From NCBI GenBank assembly GCA_035575035.1, contig DATLYH010000068.1, positions 1 to 12,342 on the forward strand: 12,342 nt of DNA, read 5' to 3'. The notes beneath the pieces were generated by a model, which was given only the letters and a program-made list of their open reading frames with translations, had not been told where the DNA came from and did not search any database. Within the stretch, counting starts at the first letter, position 1. Each line of letters begins with the position of its first letter. A program made the position numbers and the translations under genes. This document shows positions 7,542 to 12,342 of the stretch, in pieces. The DNA comes from DATLYH01 sp035575035 (lineage in GTDB: Bacteria; Planctomycetota; Planctomycetia; Gemmatales; Gemmataceae).

Positions 7542-8609
7542 ATGCGACCATTCCTGACGATGGCCTTGTTCCTGGGTTCGGTGATGACCCTGCAAGCCGA
7601 CACGTTCGTCTATGTCTCGATGGCCCCCGAGCGGAAGATCCAGGTCTATCGGCTTGATCCGGCGGACGGGAAACTGACATCCGTGGAGGCGGTGGCGGTC
7701 GAGGGGGCGCCTGGCTCGCTGGCCGTCGATCCCCAGAAGAAGTTCTTGTTCGCCTCGCTTCGCACCACCGACTCGCTGGCCAGCTTCCAGATCGATCCGT
7801 CCACCGGCAAGCTGAAACTGCTGAGCACTGCTGCCTTGCCCAAGGGAGAGAACGCTGCCTTCGTGGGGACCGACCGCACCGGCCGTTGGCTGCTGTCGGC
7901 CTCGTATGCGGCCGGCAAGGTGATGGTCCATCGAATCAACGAGGACGGCACCCTCGGAACGCCGGCCGTGCAGACGGTCGAGACGACCAAGACGGCCCAT
8001 GCTGCCGTCACCGACCGGGAGAACCGCTGGGTGTTCGTGCCGCACGTCGCCCCCAATGCCGTCTTCCAGTTCCGGTTCGCCGCGGCCAGCGGCAAGCTGA
8101 CCGAGGCGGGCAAGGCCCCTGGCGGCACAGAGAAGGCAGGCCCGCGGCACCTGGCCTGGCATCCCACCTTGAACCTCGCCTTCACCTCCGACGAGCAAGG
8201 GAGCAGTATCACCGCCTACCGCTTCGACCCGGACGCCGGGCTGAAGCCGGTGCAGACGCTCTCGACCCTGCCGACTGACTTCAAGGACCGCAACACCACG
8301 GCCGAGGTGAAGGTCCACCCGAGCGGCAAGTTCGTATGGGTCTCGAACCGTGGCCACGACAGCCTGGCCGGCTTCGCCATCGACGCTAGCGGCACGCTCT
8401 CCGCGTTGGGGCAGACGCCGACGGAGAAGACGCCGCGCTCATTCGACATCGAGCCGGACGGCCGGTTCGTGTTGGGGGCTGGCGAGGGGTCCGGCAGGCT
8501 GGCCGTTTACCGGGTCGATCTCGACACCGGTCGGCTCAACCGTCTGCACGCCGTTGAGGTGGGCAAGAGCCTGAGCTGGGTGCTGGCCGTCAAGCCCGGC
8601 GCGAAATGA
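7542..8609 (+). CDS. Exported lactonase-family (YbhE-like) seven-bladed beta-propeller
   Basis: A 355-residue protein of the 6-phosphogluconolactonase/Lactonase family (PF10282 type). Intracellular members hydrolyse 6-phosphogluconolactone, but this one carries a signal peptide (residues 1-19, 'LFLGSVMTLQA', cleavage probably before Asp20). It is therefore periplasmic or exported and its natural substrate is open. Propeller blades are visible as repeats of 'VYRLDP.DGKL', 'FQIDPSTGKL', 'HRINEDGTL', 'YRFDPDAGL', 'FAIDASGTL' and 'YRVDLDTGRL'. Conserved family stretches include 'GPRHLAWHP' (Arg202, His203), 'NTTAEVKVHPSGKFVWVSNR' with Glu255 and Arg270, and 'GHDSLAGF'. Length is normal for the family. 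The start has AAAGGA 8-9 bases upstream. A hairpin and repeat copy A follow. Confidence 0.88.
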   Translation: MRPFLTMALFLGSVMTLQADTFVYVSMAPERKIQVYRLDPADGKLTSVEAVAVEGAPGSLAVDPQKKFLFASLRTTDSLASFQIDPSTGKLKLLSTAALPKGENAAFVGTDRTGRWLLSASYAAGKVMVHRINEDGTLGTPAVQTVETTKTAHAAVTDRENRWVFVPHVAPNAVFQFRFAAASGKLTEAGKAPGGTEKAGPRHLAWHPTLNLAFTSDEQGSSITAYRFDPDAGLKPVQTLSTLPTDFKDRNTTAEVKVHPSGKFVWVSNRGHDSLAGFAIDASGTLSALGQTPTEKTPRSFDIEPDGRFVLGAGEGSGRLAVYRVDLDTGRLNRLHAVEVGKSLSWVLAVKPGAK

Positions 8610-8632
8610 GCCTGTTGTTACGAGGCGAGGGA

Positions 8633-8666
8633 TTCGCCGGCATTCGGGGCCTTGAATGCCGGCGAA
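8633..8666 (+). terminator. Hairpin after the lactonase gene
   Basis: TTCGCCGGCATTC (8633-8645) and GAATGCCGGCGAA (8654-8666) pair perfectly over 13 positions around an 8-base loop, starting 24 bases past the lactonase stop. There is no T-run, so it is an atypical terminator or an mRNA-protecting stem. Its right arm overlaps the first end box of repeat copy A. Confidence 0.5.
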
Positions 8667-8757
8667 CGCCCCAACTCACCTGCCGGAGCCGCTGAGTGGG
8701 CGATGCAATCCCAGGAACCATGTGGCGGCCCCCGTCTGCGGCAGCGCCGGGTTCGGC
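8661..8757. repeat. attC-like hairpin element, copy A
   Basis: A 97-base element with end boxes GGCGAAC (8661-8667) and GTTCGGC (8751-8757), which are complementary at six of seven positions. The internal blocks CTCACCTGCCGGAGCCGC (8675-8692) and the block at 8725-8755 match copy B at exactly the same spacing (50 bases from block start to block start). The inner arms of this copy are more diverged than those of copy B. Read on the minus strand it gives 'NPALPQTGAA', a spurious translation. It lies between the lactonase gene and the decayed tail of the kinase. Confidence 0.7.
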
Positions 8758-9136
8758 AGCACTACTCCGGTCACTGGAAGACTGCTAATGCCTCTGCTCT
8801 GACCCGAGCGCCCTCGTCCTTCAATGCCCTCCGAAGGGCCTCGGCAGCCAACGGATGGCGTATCCTCTGAAGCCCTCTACCGCACCAACAGGGCAAACCA
8901 ATCGGGATCATTGGCAAGGACCTGATAACAGCCCAATCACCTCTTCCGTTGGGCCAGTTGATACTCCAGCCCGCAGAAATGGTCAGTAATGCTGCGGGCA
9001 ATGTGACATTTGCCGGAAATCGGGAAGCCAACATGCGCTTTGAGGGCCATGGATCCCTCGCTAGAAGAAGAGAGCCGAACGCGAAAGCTCAGCCGCGGCT
9101 CACGGCAGGGCCTTCGCGCCAAGCAAACTAGCAATA
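8758..9136 (-). other. Gene-free stretch with decayed coding traces behind the truncated kinase
   Basis: No intact gene is present. Minus-strand frames give fragments of protein-like sequence interrupted by stops and frame changes. One near 8774-8870 ('PLAAEALRRALKDEGARVRA') looks like a HEAT-repeat helix pair. Another near 8940-9040 ('ITDHFCGLEYQLAQ') has no firm match. The kinase gene stops just upstream, so part of this may be its lost C-terminal domain or the end of a second decayed gene. No promoter or ribosome binding site supports any frame here. Confidence 0.35.
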
Positions 9137-10543
9137 TCACTCGGCGCGATCGAGCACCCGGACTATCTGCCCCGGCTGCACTTTATCCAGCGCCTCGCCG
9201 ATGCTCCGGAACTGCCCGCCGTCTTTCGGATCCTTGGACACGGTCAGCACGTTGGGATCGGCCGGCACTTGCGGCGGTGCTTTCTCCCCCGGTTCCTTGG
9301 GCGTGAGGTCGCGGCTTGCTTGGTTGTCTGGCGAGGGTGTTTCCTGCTTTCGCAGCAACCCTGGCACGAACAAGCTCAAGACCACGATCAGGGCCAGGGC
9401 CGCGCTCCCAGCAACCGCCGCGGTAAGCGTTCGGCGGCGCCGGTGCCGTGGCACGGTAAACGATAACTGGCTGCCGTGCCAGCTGGTCGTCTTCTTGATC
9501 TCTGGAAGTGAAGTAGACGAACCGCTGACGTACGGCGCCAAGGCTTCCGCCAGCTCGCCCGCGGACCGGAAGCGGTCCGCCGGCCGCTTCGCCATCATCC
9601 GCTGCACCACGAGGATCAGCCCGACAGGGATGTCGGGGCACAGCGTCTCCAGCGGCTCCGGCTCCTGGGTCTCGTGGGCCTGGGCCTTTTCCGACAGTGA
9701 CGAGCCGGGGAAGGGCACCCGGCCCGTGAGCAGATGATAGAGGGTGCAGCCCAGGGCATAGATGTCCGCCCGATGATCGACAAGGCGGGCATCGCCGAAC
9801 TGCTCGGGGGCCATGTAGTCCGGCGTCCCCAGGCCGGTCCCCTCGCGCGTCAACTGGGGATCGCCCAGTTGATCGTGAATAAATCGGGCCAGGCCCAGAT
9901 CGAGAATCTTGATCCGCCGGGCCGGGGTGACGAGCAAGTTCGACGGCTTGAGATCGCGATGGATCAGCCCCCTGTTGTGAGCATGCTGCAGGCCCATAGC
10001 GGCCTGGTGGATATAGTCGGCCGCCAGCGTCGGTGCCAGGCGACTTTGTTCCTTCACCAGCCGATCCAGGCTCGTCCCTGTCACGTATTCCATCACGAGA
10101 AAGTGCCGACCACGGTCTTCGCCCACGTCATGGGCTTGCACAATGGCGGGGTGGGACACCTTGGCCAGGGCCCTGGCCTCGCGCTGAAAGCGGGCGACGG
10201 CTCCAGGGTCCTGGACGAGGTGAGAGGACAACACCTTGAGGGCCACCAGCCGGTCGAGCTTGATGTCCTGGGCCTTGTACACGGTGCCCATGCCGCCCGC
10301 ACCGAGTTTCTCCAGAAGGCGATAGCGCTGGGCGATCAGGCATTCCTCGCCTTTGCCGGCCAGGAGTTGCTCGGCCTGATACGCGGTGAGGACCTTCTTT
10401 TCCACGAGCCGGGCCGAAAGCTCCTCGGCGGTGAGAGGTTGCTCGGCCGTTAGTTGCGCAATCGCCTGCTGCGCTTCGGCCGAGGCAAACAGGCCGGAAC
10501 GCTGGCCTTGTTCCAGGAATCGTTGAACTGCTTCACTCAACAT
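9137..10543 (-). CDS. Membrane Ser/Thr protein kinase with a truncated C-terminal domain
   Basis: A 468-residue Hanks-type (PknB-like) kinase, predicted to phosphorylate cytoplasmic proteins in response to an external signal. Residues 1-72 are the lead-in shared with the kinase-like protein at 5674-7104 ('LVEKKVLTAYQAEQLLAGK'). All catalytic elements are present: 'LGAGGMGTVYKA' (80-91), Lys103, helix-C Glu122, His195-Arg196-Asp197, Lys199, Asn202, Asp215-Leu216-Gly217 (DLG for DFG, a tolerated change), and 'APE' at 245-247. A basic stretch (366-371) precedes a transmembrane helix at about 373-397. The external part is only some 70 residues. It ends 'QFRSIGEALDKVQPGQIVRV', a pattern that normally opens a parallel beta-helix domain, and is cut by TGA a few residues later. 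The ATG at 10543 has AGGA 11 bases upstream. The protein may still be an active kinase with a missing sensor. Confidence 0.88.
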   Translation of the reverse strand: MLSEAVQRFLEQGQRSGLFASAEAQQAIAQLTAEQPLTAEELSARLVEKKVLTAYQAEQLLAGKGEECLIAQRYRLLEKLGAGGMGTVYKAQDIKLDRLVALKVLSSHLVQDPGAVARFQREARALAKVSHPAIVQAHDVGEDRGRHFLVMEYVTGTSLDRLVKEQSRLAPTLAADYIHQAAMGLQHAHNRGLIHRDLKPSNLLVTPARRIKILDLGLARFIHDQLGDPQLTREGTGLGTPDYMAPEQFGDARLVDHRADIYALGCTLYHLLTGRVPFPGSSLSEKAQAHETQEPEPLETLCPDIPVGLILVVQRMMAKRPADRFRSAGELAEALAPYVSGSSTSLPEIKKTTSWHGSQLSFTVPRHRRRRTLTAAVAGSAALALIVVLSLFVPGLLRKQETPSPDNQASRDLTPKEPGEKAPPQVPADPNVLTVSKDPKDGGQFRSIGEALDKVQPGQIVRVLDRAE

Positions 10544-10565
10544 GGTCTGGGCGATCCTCTCTGGC

Positions 10566-10662
10566 GGCTAACGAAAAAGCTCACCTGCCGGGGCCGCCTG
10601 CTTGACTCCACAACTCGGAAAGCCGTAATGCGGCCCCGGTCTGCTGTAGCGCCGGGTTCGAC
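10566..10662. repeat. attC-like hairpin element, copy B
   Basis: A 97-base element, the same length as copy A. The end boxes are GGCTAAC (10566-10572) and GTTCGAC (10656-10662). The inner arms CCGGGGCCGC (10588-10597) and GCGGCCCCGG (10630-10639) pair perfectly over 10 bases, with unpaired stretches of 15-16 bases between inner stem and end boxes. It fills most of the gap between the divergent kinase (ATG at 10543) and csoR, and ends 9 bases before the csoR -35 box. Minus-strand reading gives the spurious 'NPALQQTGAA'. Confidence 0.7.
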
Positions 10663-10671
10663 GGTTCCCTC

Positions 10672-10714
10672 TTGACCGAATGACCGGCCCGCTTATTATA
10701 GGGGTAGGGAGTAC
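10672..10714 (+). promoter_or_regulatory. Promoter of the csoR-like operon with overlapping G-rich operator candidate
   Basis: TTGACC (10672-10677) and TATTAT (10694-10699) are spaced 16 bases apart and each match the housekeeping sigma consensus at five of six positions. The stretch AGGGGTAGGGAGTA (10700-10713 approx.) begins right after the -10 box and covers the expected start of transcription. CsoR/RcnR-family repressors are known to bind G/C tracts flanked by A/T at their own promoters, so this is the likely operator for autorepression. The ribosome binding site AAGGAG (10719-10724) follows. Confidence 0.6.
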
Positions 10715-10730
10715 CAGTAAGGAGCCGGCA

Positions 10731-11021
10731 ATGCCGAACAAGACCCGCCTGCCGATCTATGAAGAAGAACGCCAGCGCGAACTGCAAGACCGCCTGAGCC
10801 GCATCGAAGGCCAAGTGCGCGGGGTCGCGCGCATGGTCGAGGAGCAGCGCCCCTGCATGGCGGTGCTGCAACAACTGGCGAGCGTGCAAGCGGCGCTCCG
10901 CAGCGTGACCAAGACGGTGCTGCGGAACTACCTGGAGCGGTGCGCCACCGACGCCATCCGGTCGGGCGATACCGCCGTGTACGACGAGCTGATGGAAGCG
11001 ATCTACAAGTTCGTGAAGTGA
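10731..11021 (+). CDS. CsoR/RcnR/FrmR-family transcriptional repressor with Tyr at the usual metal-binding His
   Basis: A 96-residue all-helical repressor of the DUF156 family, expected to form a tetramer and leave DNA on sensing metal, aldehyde or reactive sulfur. Family hallmarks are 'RLSRIEGQVRGVARMVEE' (21-38), Cys42 in 'RPCMAVLQQLASVQAALRSV' and Cys71 in 'VLRNYLERC'. In copper CsoR the third motif reads '..DHL..C', with His as ligand; here that His is Tyr67, so only two of the three copper ligands remain. The Cys-Cys pattern without His is what the persulfide sensor CstR uses. The start at 10731 has AAGGAG 6 bases upstream; an in-frame ATG at 10680 lies inside the promoter. The next gene starts 49 bases after the stop and is probably in the same transcript, so it is the likely target. 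The family is sure; the inducer is not. Confidence 0.9.
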   Translation: MPNKTRLPIYEEERQRELQDRLSRIEGQVRGVARMVEEQRPCMAVLQQLASVQAALRSVTKTVLRNYLERCATDAIRSGDTAVYDELMEAIYKFVK

Positions 11022-11070
11022 GCCGGGGCAATCCCTGCCACGCCGCGAACCGAATTGGAAGGGGTGTACC

Positions 11071-11319
11071 ATGACTCGACGCAAGTTGCTGTGGGCCACC
11101 GTACTGACCCTGCCATTGGCGGTGGCCGGTGGCTTGGTGTACGCCAACGCACAGGCCCGGTCCTACGTCTGCCCGATCACCGGGGAAGTGCTGCCCTGCC
11201 CGTTGTGCTGCCTACTCAATGAGAGCAAACCGCAGACGCAAGAGCAGTCCTACACCTGTCCCATCACCGGCGAAGAACTGCCCTGCCCGTTGTGCTGCCC
11301 CCTCAACGAGCAGAAGTAA
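11071..11319 (+). CDS. Exported Cys-rich protein with duplicated CPITGE.LPCPLCC motif
   Basis: An 82-residue protein with no function I can name. Residues 1-27 are a signal peptide or membrane anchor (basic 'MTRRK', then a hydrophobic run, 'YANAQA'). The mature part consists of two near-identical units: Tyr32-Glu51 and Tyr61-Glu80, each 'Y.CPITGE.LPCPLCC.LNE', with cysteines spaced C-x8-C-x2-C-C. The eight cysteines (34, 43, 46, 47, 63, 72, 75, 76) make metal binding or redox/sulfur chemistry outside the cytoplasm likely. GGAAGGGG precedes the ATG. It lies 49 bases after the CsoR-like repressor in the same direction and is followed by a hairpin, so the two form a probable two-gene operon. The partner suggests induction by metal or by reactive sulfur. 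A lipoprotein is excluded by the lack of a lipobox. Confidence 0.82.
   Translation: MTRRKLLWATVLTLPLAVAGGLVYANAQARSYVCPITGEVLPCPLCCLLNESKPQTQEQSYTCPITGEELPCPLCCPLNEQK
11161..11310 (+). repeat. Tandem duplication within the Cys-rich gene
   Basis: Two 63-base units, 11161-11223 and 11248-11310, are offset by 87 bases (29 codons) and differ mainly at third positions. The central block CTGCCCTGCCCGTTGTGCTG is identical in both. The 24-base linker between them encodes a polar Ser/Lys/Gln stretch. The low divergence points to a fairly recent duplication or to strong purifying selection on both copies. Confidence 0.85.
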
Positions 11320-11333
11320 CGCAGTCGCCCGCC

Positions 11334-11366
11334 GACCCCTGAGCGGGTTGGGCCCGCTCAGGGGTC
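11334..11366 (+). terminator. Hairpin ending the csoR/Cys-rich operon
   Basis: GACCCCTGAGCGGG (11334-11347) and CCCGCTCAGGGGTC (11353-11366) pair perfectly over 14 bases around a 5-base loop, starting 14 bases after the stop codon. The following CGAGTCTCTG has no proper T-run, so termination may be partial or factor-assisted. Confidence 0.6.
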
Positions 11367-11378
11367 CGAGTCTCTGCC

Positions 11379-11484
11379 GTCGAACGATGGGAGTTCAGCA
11401 ATCGATCCAGATCATCCCCGGAACCCAGAGTTGTTGGACTTCCCCAGGTGCGAACTGAGCGATTGCTGCAACGCCTGGTTCGAC
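11379..11484. repeat. attC-like hairpin element, copy D (diverged)
   Basis: The end boxes GTCGAAC (11379-11385) and GTTCGAC (11478-11484) are perfectly complementary. The inner arms CAGCAATCG (11396-11404) and CGATTGCTG (11460-11468) are also perfectly complementary. Unpaired spacers of 10 and 9 bases lie between end box and inner arm, with a 55-base centre. The last 18 bases of the right side match copy B at 15 positions. The minus strand reads 'NQALQQSLSS'. It directly follows the terminator of the csoR/Cys-rich operon. Confidence 0.55.
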
Positions 11485-11540
11485 CCGCCGCCGCCAACCT
11501 CGTGAACGGACTTTCGCCTGGGAGTCAACCTCGTCAACGC

Positions 11541-11598
11541 AGGCGGTCCCGGGCGGCGCAACCTCCACGCCGTCAGGCTGCGTTGCCCGGGACCACCT
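11541..11598. repeat. Imperfect hairpin between repeat copies D and C
   Basis: The arms at 11541-11559 and 11580-11598 pair over 19 positions with two G-T wobbles and one mismatch, around a 20-base loop. They share the core GGTCCCGGGC / GCCCGGGACC. No gene was found in 11485-11650 on either strand, so the hairpin is the only structured thing there. It lacks the AAC/GTT end boxes of the A-D family. Confidence 0.4.
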
Positions 11599-11650
11599 GT
11601 CAAGCAGTTTCTGCCGGCCCCGGCGCTTGCACGGGCGCGGGCGGCGCTGG

Positions 11651-11749
11651 GTCAAACACCCTGGCCCAGCAGCGGCGGCCGTGCGCTGAGCCGGTGACCT
11701 GTCAGGAAGCAGTATTGCCGCCGCGGTCTGCGGCAGCGCCGGGTTCGGT
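11651..11749. repeat. attC-like hairpin element, copy C
   Basis: The right block at 11717-11747 matches copy A (8725-8755) closely, including GTCTGCGGCAGCGCCGGGTTCG. The end box is GTTCGGT (11743-11749). GCGGCGGC (11672-11679) and GCCGCCGC (11717-11724) form a perfect 8-base inner stem. The left end box is probably GTCAAAC (11651-11657), which is less certain because this side is poorly conserved. Minus-strand reading gives 'NPALPQTAAA'. It overlaps the 3' end of the frameshifted gene to its right. Confidence 0.55.
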
Positions 11750-12062
11750 AGGCGGCTCCACGAGCCCGCGCATCTGCGACCGGACCCGCTCCTCAACGCG
11801 CCGCCGTACCTCGGCATCCACCGGGTAGGCCGGGATGTCAGCCTCGCCGACTTCCAGCGCGACCACTCGCCCGCTGACCTCCACCGCGCACTCCCCCCTG
11901 ATGGCCGGTCGGGCCGATCCAGCCGACCCCCCGCAGGTCGCCCCAGCCCTCGGCCCGAAGTTCGTCGGCGACCCGCCGCGCGAAGGCCAAGATCTGCAAC
12001 GCACCGGGGTCGTCGCGGACACTACTCATGCGCTCAACCTCGCCCAGAAGCCACCGCCGCAT
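11702..12062 (-). pseudogene. Frameshifted small hypothetical gene, 3' end overlapping repeat copy C
   Basis: From an ATG at 12062 one minus frame gives coding-like sequence ('ALQILAFARRVADELRAEGW', then 'GDLRGVGWIGP') to about 11900. Beyond that the coding character moves to the next frame: 'ECAVEVSGRVVALEVGEADI', 'PAYPVDAEVRRRVEERVRSQ', ending at the stop at 11702. The switch falls at or near a run of six C at 11893-11898. One indel there would join the parts into a protein of roughly 120 residues with a helical N-terminal half, a strand pair and a charged helix. I do not recognise the family. The last dozen codons are repeat copy C, so the natural end has probably been replaced. No clear ribosome binding site precedes 12062. 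It may be a sequencing error or a genuine pseudogene. Confidence 0.45.
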
Positions 12063-12342
12063 CAGGTAACTGTGAGTGTTCCCGTGGCCGAACCTGTTAT
12101 TACCTTGCGTTGGTGCAAACTATCCGAGTGAATCGTTCGGACCGGCCGAAGGGTCACAACCCCCAACATTACCGCCGGTTGTGGCGGACGGTCAAGCGCA
12201 AAACCCGCGCAAGCTATCCCATTAAGAGACCTTATATATACTCTCGCGCCGCTGACGCTCGCCGACCGAGGGCAAGTCGAGCCCTCTCGGCTGCCACAGC
12301 AGTGACTTGACCGCGTTCACCGTGGCCATCCCGAAGACCCTA
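12063..12342. other. Right-edge stretch without a convincing gene
   Basis: A minus-strand frame is open from the window edge to a stop at 12222-12224 (about 40 residues, including 'MATVNAVKSLLWQPRGLDLP') and could be the end of a gene lying mainly outside. A plus-strand frame at 12110-12310 is rich in Arg and shows no family features. An AT-rich patch (TTATATATA, 12232-12240) is the only promoter-like sequence, and a bulged hairpin lies near 12262-12292. Nothing here can be assigned with confidence. Confidence 0.25.

Noticed and set aside
8774..8875. HEAT-repeat gene on the minus strand
   Set aside because: Only one HEAT-like helix pair is readable, without a start or upstream repeats; kept as a trace within the decayed stretch.
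9734..10453. Plus-strand open frame of 239 codons inside the kinase gene
   Set aside because: It is the antisense shadow of a kinase whose catalytic motifs are all intact on the other strand.
10581..11147. Minus-strand open frame of 188 codons ending 'NPALQQTGAALRL'
   Set aside because: It is antisense to csoR and the Cys-rich gene, and its end is the spurious reading of repeat copy B.
8661..11749. Calling the repeats a bona fide integron with attC sites
   Set aside because: The end boxes do not fit the GTTRRRY consensus, no integrase gene is in view, and gene orientation between copies is mixed; reported only as attC-like.
11395..11817. Minus-strand open frame of 140 codons containing 'NPALPQTAAA'
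   Set aside because: It is built from repeat copies C and D and the hairpin between them; no start signal and no family similarity.
11448..11828. Plus-strand open frame of 126 codons, Arg/Ala/Pro-rich
   Set aside because: The composition is typical of chance frames in GC-rich DNA and it crosses three palindromic elements.

Overview
This is a GC-rich bacterial window that looks like a planctomycete chromosome, most probably of the Gemmata type. That placement is inferred from content, not from a marker gene. The signs are two Ser/Thr kinase-like proteins sharing a planctomycete-style N-terminal lead-in ('LV.K.(I/V)LT.(F/Y)QAE.LL.GK' just before the glycine loop), a Cys-rich exported 'CPITGE.LPCPLCC' protein, and a family of palindromic repeats whose minus strand spuriously reads 'NPAL(Q/P)QT'. 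No tRNA, rRNA, CRISPR array or intact transposase gene was seen.

Layout. Positions 2-454 hold the C-terminus of a HerA/VirB4-like ATPase entering from the left edge. After a gap with a long hairpin comes an exported SurA/PpiC-type prolyl isomerase (823-1866), a second related hairpin (1953-2025), and a four-helix membrane protein of the DUF486 'DMT' family (2168-2554). Two minus-strand genes follow: a 703-residue SEC-C/TPR protein (5391-3280) and, downstream of it, a membrane-anchored protein of unknown function (3223-2603). A divergent gap of about 280 bp leads to a tail-anchored kinase-fold protein (5674-7104) whose catalytic loop reads HGQ instead of HRD, so it is probably a pseudokinase. 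It ends at a very strong terminator (7129-7184). A gene remnant (7181-7444) and an exported lactonase-type beta-propeller (7542-8609) follow.

The right third is accessory in character. A canonical kinase (10543-9137, minus) stops abruptly at the start of what looks like a beta-helix sensor domain, with about 380 bp of decayed sequence behind it. A compact plus-strand unit follows: a CsoR-family repressor (10731-11021), preceded by a recognisable promoter with an overlapping G-rich tract, and an exported 82-residue protein carrying two tandem copies of an eight-cysteine pattern (11071-11319). The repressor keeps the two family cysteines but has Tyr where metal-sensing CsoR proteins have His, so a thiol or persulfide signal is as likely as copper. 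At the right edge lies a minus-strand gene that is readable only if a frameshift near a run of six C is allowed.

Four copies (A-D) of a 97-106 bp hairpin element with complementary end boxes (..AAC / GTTC..) punctuate this right part. They lie after the lactonase, between the kinase and csoR, after the Cys-rich gene, and at the end of the frameshifted gene. Their geometry (end box, unpaired spacer, inner stem, loop, inner stem, spacer, end box) resembles integron attC sites without matching the consensus. The csoR/Cys-rich pair sits between two copies like a cassette. This repeat-delimited layout, the Cys-rich protein with its atypical CsoR, and the pseudokinase are the points most worth following up.
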